Source: Telopea speciosissima (taxonomy: Eukaryota; Streptophyta; Magnoliopsida; Proteales; Proteaceae). From it: a DNA stretch of 64,000 nt. Each line of letters opens with the position of its first letter. Positions within the stretch are counted from its first letter, which is position 1. The stretch lies in NCBI RefSeq assembly GCF_018873765.1, contig NC_057925.1:58416970-58480969 (forward strand), in the 5' to 3' direction. A program made the position numbers and the translations under genes. The notes below the pieces were generated by a model. That model was not told the origin of the DNA. It did not search any database and worked only from the letters and a program-made list of their open reading frames with translations. Positions 58,011 to 64,000 of this stretch are shown here, one piece after another.

Positions 58011-58152
58011 ATTTTTATTTTTTTTGGATTAAGAGCTTGTATAATAGGGGGGTGGGGAATTAGGGGATGGAGATAGGACCCAAGGTGGTTTGACCTCATG
58101 ACCTCTTATTTGAAGAGTTGGTCTTTTGCCAACTGAGCTGACCCCTTGGGGT
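58011..58152 (-). mobile_element. tRNA-derived SINE, minus orientation
   Basis: On the minus strand the body begins ACCCCAAGGGGTCAGCTCAG, with an A-box-like GTCAGCTCAGTTGG near its start and a diverged B-box-like GAGGTCATGAGGTCAAACC about 45 bases on, then a non-tRNA body and an A-rich end. The exact 15-bp duplication aaactctctttattt lies at 57996-58010 and 58153-58167. No anticodon-arm fold of a real tRNA can be made, so it is not a tRNA gene. Confidence 0.85.
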
Positions 58153-58639
58153 AAACTCTCTTTATTTTATATTTCGAAAACAAAAATCCTTCTCTCATTC
58201 CCATGTTTTCTCTCTCCTATATAAATAATGGGTGAAATTAAGAGTGTGTGGGCCCCCTTCAAATTCTCTCCTCCCTTTTCAGCCATGCACTATTTGGAAT
58301 CGAATTTTAACTTCAAAAAATCCCCCCCCCCCTCTAATTATGAAATGGGGTTTTTCCAAATATTTTTTAAAATTTTCTGAATGTTGTAATGATCAATTAA
58401 CGGAGTTGATCATTATTTTCTATGATCTAAATGCCACTTATGAAATAAAGCTTCTCATACTCAAGCAATTTTTATTTTACAGAATATTATATGATGAACA
58501 GAAAACAACATATAACTAACCATATTATCAAAATCCAACAAAAAGAATGGGCATTACAAAACCCAATTTCACTTCAACTAGGGGTCTTACATTAATTCCG
58601 AATAAAGCTACAATAGTAGTTATAAAGGAACAGGAAATG

Positions 58640-58826
58640 AAAGATTTAGGTTTGAGAGTGTTAGGAAATCTGAAATCTGAAATCTGAAAAAAAAAAAAAA
58701 AAATCCTGTGAAACCCATAAATTGGAAATTGAATCCCATTCGATGGCATTTCCTAGGCTCATCAAATTCTTATTCCTAATTTGAATTTGCAATTTAAAAG
58801 CCTCTAAAATCCATAAGTAATCGTTG
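58640..58826 (+). repeat. Direct repeat, left copy
   Basis: Matches 61105-61272 in the same orientation ('gttaggaaatc', 'aaattggaaattgaat', 'aatttgcaa...aaaagcct'). The two copies enclose about 2.3 kb containing gene fragments. Confidence 0.75.
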
Positions 58827-58904
58827 ATCCTTGGACGGGTAATTACTATTTAGCTGCCCATTAATATTATGTTCAAAGCGTTTAGCACTTCTTGCAAGTC
58901 TGGA

Positions 58905-59180
58905 GGTTTGGTTGAATTCGATTCCTGATTCTGACCAATTCTTAATTAAAAAACGTTCGAGTTTCGATCAATTCTGATAAAAATCAGAATCCATCGATGC
59001 CAACTCCGCTTATTAATTGAAGCTTGCCTATAGGATTTTGCCAACTAGTTTCTACTTGTTATGTTTGTATATATTCTTTTTTCAGAGAATGTGAATGGTT
59101 TAACTGGCTAATTTCCTCATGTAAGGACTAGGAGACCTCAACTTCAAGGTAGTGAACCACAGTGACAGAACCTCAATTAT
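58905..59180 (-). repeat. Inverted copy of the 16100-16560 dispersed repeat
   Basis: The reverse complement matches 16100-16560 over several blocks ('ccatcgatgcca', 'ggagacctcaacttcaa'). No gene seen. Confidence 0.7.
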
Positions 59181-59796
59181 TAGAACGTATTCTAAAACAA
59201 GAAAATAGAGAAAATTAGGATTATAAGATGTGGTGTTCTTTTAAACCAAGAATTTATTTCGAGAATGAAAATACCAAACACAATCAGTCACCAATGTTCC
59301 TTTTATCTTAGTAACCCTAGGAATATTGCAAGTTGCTTACACTTTTCGGCAACATCCCCTTCTTCGTCGACCTCTAATCCGTAAAATCTCAGTAAGAGAA
59401 TTGAGTTTGGCTTCATTATCCTCAAACAACAAATTAATCTTTGTAACAGGAGGGTGGTCTGGTCTGGTGGAGTGTCCCTGTTGTTGTTGCAAAGCCATAC
59501 AACCTCTGTGTCAAAATTAGCACGTGAGTTCATCAACAATGCACGACATATCATCCCTCCACTTCCATCCATCCGCTCTATCCGATCTATCCGTGTATTC
59601 AGGGCATCTATCCGTAATTCTGATAAATTAATTCCTAGCATTAGTTTTATGCTGTTAAGTGATGATGTCAGTCAGTTAAATAAATTTTAATCTCTAAACT
59701 ACCTTTGACCAGTGTTGATTTACGTTTTTACCCTTATAACTAAAAATCCCAAATCAATCTCAAGCAGAAGTTCATCCTCTTCCTCAAACCTGCAAC

Positions 59797-59982
59797 TCAA
59801 GCTCGCTCGTTTCCACGTTCAAGCTCCCGATTGCGGCTTCTTCCACGGTCATGTTCACCCATGTGACCGCGATCATAATCTTCCTTCGCGTAATAAAAAT
59901 CTTTCCTCCTTGAAGCATCGAGTTCAGATTCACAGTCTCTGAATTCATTATCACGGTAGTCACCATGTTTTCCTGCCGCCAT
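59797..59982 (-). pseudogene. N-terminal fragment resembling cyclin-dependent kinase G2
   Basis: On the minus strand the frame from ATG at 59982 reads MAAGKHGDYRDNEFRDCESE, then SRRKDFYYAKEDYDRGHMGE and an Arg/Glu-rich tail to a stop at 59797. This resembles the non-catalytic N-terminus of plant CDKG2 (PITSLRE-type) kinases (from memory, MAAGR...RD.E.R..ES....SRRD.....EDY). No kinase domain follows, so it would be a detached first-exon fragment. Alternative: some other arginine-rich splicing-related protein. Confidence 0.5.
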
Positions 59983-60428
59983 ATACTCTAAAGCTTTTTC
60001 GTCCCTCGAATCAGCAATAAAAGGATATAGAGAAGGAATCGAATTAAACCTATAGTTCCACAAAATTAAAACCCTAGAAAACCAACAACAAAACCCTAAC
60101 AGGAAACCTATAAAGTACCTGTCCCACCCGAACTTGAACTCGTTTCTCGGAAAACCCTAGTTTCAAAAAAATGGAATCCAAACCCTTTGTACTCTAACAA
60201 GTTTGATTTGAACCACTCTATATGAAGGAGATTGAAGGATCATATGGAGAACTGTAAATAACTTATAGATTTTGCCTGAAGATGTGGAATTTATTTGGGC
60301 AGGAACTGCTAACTATCCACGTTATAAATTCTGGTTGTGGTTATTTTTGCTATTATTCTTCAAGCATTAATTCTTGATAATAAATGGTGGTTTTGGTTAC
60401 TGATTGTTGTGGTTCCATTGTTCTACTA

Positions 60429-60868
60429 TTATTCTTCAAACAACTGATTCCTGGCAGATTGAAAAGTTCTACAATTCATCTCACTGAAGCTTCTGGATGG
60501 AGAAGAACCAAATCCATCATGGATACTAGACTTGTTCCTGCTGTAGTACTGATTCCGATGCTGCACAACACGAAGTGTCTCCAACTTTCTTTTGACGGAT
60601 TTGGAACTGTTTCCTACTAGGGATCTGCGTCGTATTTTCAAAGGAGTTTCTTTCTCAACTTTTAGTTCCTCTTCTTGTTTTTCATATTGGGAACCCTCTG
60701 TGGAAGTTCCTCTATTCGTCTGTGGAGAGACGATCTGTGGAAGTTCCTCTTCTGAAATGTGGTTCGATGCTTCTTTGTATTGTATGAACCTTAGGGCTAG
60801 AGCGAAGCAGAGGGCGACGGCGACGGCGGTGTTGCCAGCTGAGTTGCAGGGAAGGGATGGGATATTTT
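60429..60868 (-). pseudogene. Unrecognised ORF fragment, minus strand
   Basis: An open frame with no usable ATG near its start reads a hydrophobic stretch (AVAVALCFALALRFIQYKEA), then EEELKVEKETPLKIRRRSLV and a Ser/Arg-rich end to a stop near 60430. A possible acceptor (ctgcaactcag, minus strand) precedes the hydrophobic part, so it may be an internal or last exon. I found no partner exon in the window and do not recognise the family. Confidence 0.35.
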
Positions 60869-61104
60869 AGGTTGAGGATGAAAAAAAGGATAGTAATGTA
60901 AATTTAATTTTAATGTTTTTATATAAAGGTAAATTAATCCGCAGACTAACACCTTTATTGTAGAAGGGATAATTTAAGTTTTTCCAAAACACCAGTGGGT
61001 TATCTGAGTTTCGATTGAAAACAAAGGGTGATCTATAATTTATCTTTCCTATTAAATCATGCCTTAATTAAATCAACTTTTTTATGGTAAATTTTAATGG
61101 AAAA

Positions 61105-61272
61105 TGACAGATCTAGGTTTGTGAATGTTAGGAAATCCGAATATCAGAAAAAATCCGCGAACCCAGAAAATTGGAAATTGAATATCCACATTCCATGACA
61201 TTTCGAAGGCTCGGCAGATTCATATTCCTACTTTGAATTTGCAACTTAAAAGCCTATGAAATCTGCAAGTCC
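61105..61272 (+). repeat. Direct repeat, right copy
   Basis: Partner of 58640-58826, with about 80% similarity by eye. Confidence 0.75.
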
Positions 61273-61449
61273 TTCACACCTTTCATAGACACCTCATCTC
61301 CTCTGATAGTCCTTCACGCCTTGCATGTACCTATTTATCCTTTTTGTGGTTTTTGTTTTTTTTCTGGTAGATAGCAAGAAACGTCTGACATAGAGAAGCA
61401 AAGAATTTTGTGCTAAGTCCTTTATTCCATTCATTGAAGTGAAGAAATA

Positions 61450-61850
61450 TTTAAAAAAACAAAAAAAAAAAACCAAAAAAGGCAATTTTCTCATATAAAT
61501 TGAGAAAATTTTATTTGAAACACATGCTTTTAATTTTGGTTTCCATGCATTGACCTTGAGTTGAAGGTGATATCATGAAAAATGTAATCTTTTCGAGTCA
61601 TCTTGTAAGTCGGTGAAAGAATCAGGCCGATCAAAGTTACATAGTCACTTAAGTAAGCCATTATTCAACAAGTCAAATATCTTAAAAAATGCACACACAA
61701 AAAAAAAAAGACAAAAACGTGTTTAAAATTGAAATGCTTGTCATTTGCCATTTTTTTCCTATATGTTCGAAAAATCTACGACAAAACGTGTTTAAAACGA
61801 TAAAAAAAAATGGAAACCTATTTTTGCTAATAGAGATAGTGAGATGTCAT
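61450..61850 (-). repeat. Inverted dispersed copy of the neprosin intron-3 repeat
   Basis: The reverse complement of 'gacttgttgaacaatggctt' and neighbouring text, as in intron 3 of all three neprosin genes. This shows that the intron sequence is a mobile or dispersed repeat, not gene-specific DNA. Confidence 0.75.
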
Positions 61851-62331
61851 AATTACAACTATTAAATGGAGAGCGCATGGTTTGAATTAACTACATCACA
61901 CTACATCTCAAATTTAAGAGATTAATTACATCATATGGGCAAAAGAATGGTAGTTGGTCGTGAGGTTAGAGTGGATTCCATCTGTACGCCAGTAAACCGT
62001 TTTCGTACGAGAATGGGATCCCGCCTCTATAACATATACGTACAACGTATAAGGTAGTCCATCGACCATTGAACCGGTAGTCTGATCGGTTGAACGGGAT
62101 CCTGCCCTCTATAACATATAGGTACATCGACCATTGGTTGAACCGATAGTCTGATCGGCTGATCCGCTGATGTATGAATCAGGGCTAACCGGCTAAGTGG
62201 TTTGATTTGGTCGGTTACGTCGACCCGAATTGTGCCGGATTCCGGACCAAACAAAGCAGACCTTCCTTATCACCGAATCTCAATTCCCAACGACACAAAA
62301 TCGCGCTCACTGTGAGTGACGATGGAATGAA
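61851..62331. other. Upstream region of the MnmA gene
   Basis: No gene. A roughly 60-bp segment is duplicated in tandem ('gggatcc...ctataacatat' and 'gtagtctgatcgg' at about 62015-62100 and 62096-62165). The promoter of the following gene must lie here. No clear TATA box was recognised. Confidence 0.5.
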
Positions 62332-64000
62332 ATGAGCGAAATGAAGGTAGCAATGGCGTCTATCTCTCTGCTAAACGTCATCTGTCCTCAAACCGTTACT
62401 CTCAGATGTTCTCTTTCACTCTTCCCTCGTAAGAACATCATTAACCTTCGAGTCCCTAGCCCCCGAATCATCGTGAGATCTCTCTCTGCTGTTTCAACTT
62501 CAATTGCAGATCACCAACCTTCGCTCTCTAATGATGGTTTTCTTGAGCCTTACCTTTCCTGTTCGATGCCCGAAAGGAAACTTAATGTCGCTGTTCTTCT
62601 CAGTGGAGGTGTCGACAGCGGCGTCGCTCTTCGGCTTCTCCATGCCGCCGGACATTCCTGCACTGCCTTCTACCTCAAAATCTGGTTTCAAGTACGCTTT
62701 ATATTCATACCTTTTTTGTGGTGTTCGGCTTTACAATTATACTTAGAACAGCATGTCTTATTTAAGAGCATAGAGTGATCCAACTTCGTTAATTAGAAAA
62801 TTTTTTACCGTACCCTTGCAACTAAGTTATTGACATGGGAATTTTTGAATCAAACACTACTGCGAGGAGGCTTGCAATTATGTTGGCAATTTGGTCTCTA
62901 AATTTTATTTAATTGATTTCTTCATTATATCTGGTGTTATGAAGTTCATAAGCTCTATGTATGTTAAGGATATAGACCTAGCTTCATAAGTCTTCAATCA
63001 GCATTAGTCGAAAAGGTCTCCTAATGGAAGTTAACAATTTACTGGTAGAGGGGTCGGTTTTTCCTTTTGGAAATACTACTTGTTTTAGATCTTGAGCCTG
63101 TACTTCAGTTGGTTGAGAACTTGAGATACATGCTTCACTATATGAATCAGATGTTTGAGTTACCCTCGGGGTAGCATTTTCTCTGTATCACATATTTCTT
63201 CTCTTATCAGGATTTCCTTATTTGTTCATTCTTTTAACTTTGTTGAGTTTTGCAATCCAACATAATTCTTTGCTTGTTCTGAATTTCCATTGCTGGATTT
63301 TTTATGTAGGAAGATTATGAAAACTTCTGGTCAGCTTGCCCATGGGAAGAAGATTTGAAATATGCAACGGCAGTGTGCGAACAGGTGACATTAATGCTAC
63401 TTCTTTTCTTCTTCTTTTTTTTTTTTGGGGGGGGGGGGGGGGTTGGGGGAGGGGGTGAGTGTGGGTGTGGGTGTGGGGGTTGCAGTGGTATTCTTCTCTT
63501 GGATGATTGTTTGAGAACATTATTCTTCATTAAACATGTACCCCTTATTCTGCAATAGGAACCAAGCTCAACTGTGAAGCCTGATGAAAATAGAGAGTGT
63601 CTGTACACTCTTACTTTTGGTTGATAATAGATCTGGTTAGTTTCCCATTTGAAGATTTTTTTTTTTAATTTTTGGAGAGGGGGGGGGGGGAGTGGTTCGT
63701 GGTGGTGGGTACCTGACCATTTCGTGGTTGGCTTGATTCTTATTTCATTTGTTAAGTAACAGAACAAATCTATATTCATGATTTTGGTATTACTTGTTAT
63801 TTACATTTATGGGTTGAGGACTATTCTATTTTGCATGAAAACAATAGAAGGAATCTCTCTGATTCATGAGAAAAGGATCTACAGCACATGTGCGTTAAAA
63901 ATATTTATAAAATAGACTAAATTAAACTACATCATGCTGCTGTTCCTGGTAATTTATACTGAGGAGAGGCCTTTAAGTTCAGTTTACATTCTTTTGCAGG
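62332..64000 (+). CDS. tRNA-specific 2-thiouridylase MnmA, organellar type (5' part)
   Basis: MnmA adds sulfur to the wobble uridine of tRNAs for Lys, Glu and Gln, using a persulfide donor and ATP; plant versions act in plastids or mitochondria. Exon 1 (62332-62691) encodes 120 residues: a Ser/Arg-rich transit-peptide-like start, then KLNVAVLLSGGVDSGVALRL with the PP-loop SGGVDS, and YLKIWFQ. Exon 2 (63310-63384) gives EDYENFWSACPWEEDLKYAT AVCEQ. The window ends on the first base of exon 3, after an acceptor TTTTGCAG (63992-63999). All splice phases are 0. In-frame ATGs at 62332, 62341 and 62353 are alternative starts. The catalytic Cys residues lie beyond the window. There is no sign of damage. 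Intron 2 holds long G-runs. Confidence 0.92.

Noticed and set aside
58011-58152. tRNA gene on the minus strand
   Set aside because: A-box and B-box-like text is present but no cloverleaf or anticodon arm forms, and target duplications show a SINE.
59303-59641. 112-codon minus-strand open frame
   Set aside because: Contains no motif I recognise and an equally long frame runs opposite; not supportable as a gene.
63302-63779. 154-codon minus-strand Pro/Lys-rich frame near the right end
   Set aside because: Antisense to the G-runs of MnmA intron 2 and to exon 2; a composition artefact.

Overview
The window is nuclear DNA of a flowering plant. The evidence is spliced genes with GT-AG introns, a CC-NB-LRR resistance-gene relic, neprosin-family genes, an organellar-type MnmA gene, and a dense mix of MITEs, SINE-like retroposons and solo LTRs. 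The lineage cannot be fixed from sequence alone; an early-diverging eudicot or a magnoliid would fit, but that is a guess.

Layout. 1-4571 is gene-poor and holds a solo LTR (1948-2670) with an exact 5-bp target duplication. 4572-9165 (minus) is a nearly full-length but dead CC-NB-LRR gene. 9166-18060 is intergenic DNA packed with small elements. 18061-20953 (plus) is a three-exon gene that I assembled by splicing: a 114-residue acidic-tailed plant protein ending in a CaaX box. 22890-57700 is a tandem triplication (units A, B and C, about 7.7, 14 and 13 kb). Each unit ends in an apparently intact seven-exon neprosin-domain gene (A 26460-29062, B 36912-40208, C 51147-56864), followed by the same old Copia-type LTR/PBS remnant. 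The units differ mainly by later insertions, and the other units supply the empty sites. 57700-62300 holds a tRNA-derived SINE, gene fragments between direct repeats and an inverted dispersed repeat. 62332 to the end is the 5' part of a tRNA 2-thiouridylase (MnmA) gene.

How it fits together. The triplication is the main event. It multiplied a secreted glutamic-peptidase-like gene with its promoter and 3' flank, and the copies then accumulated foldback MITEs with 9-bp target duplications, hAT-like MITEs, a 2.66-kb solo LTR, SINE-like insertions and one notable 1.7-kb terminal-inverted-repeat element (47113-48824). That element carries a decayed copy of a JAM/AIB-like bHLH transcription factor gene, a Pack-type capture. 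An NDR1/HIN1-like pseudogene lies just upstream of neprosin gene C. The MnmA and CaaX genes look like ordinary single-copy genes flanking the array.
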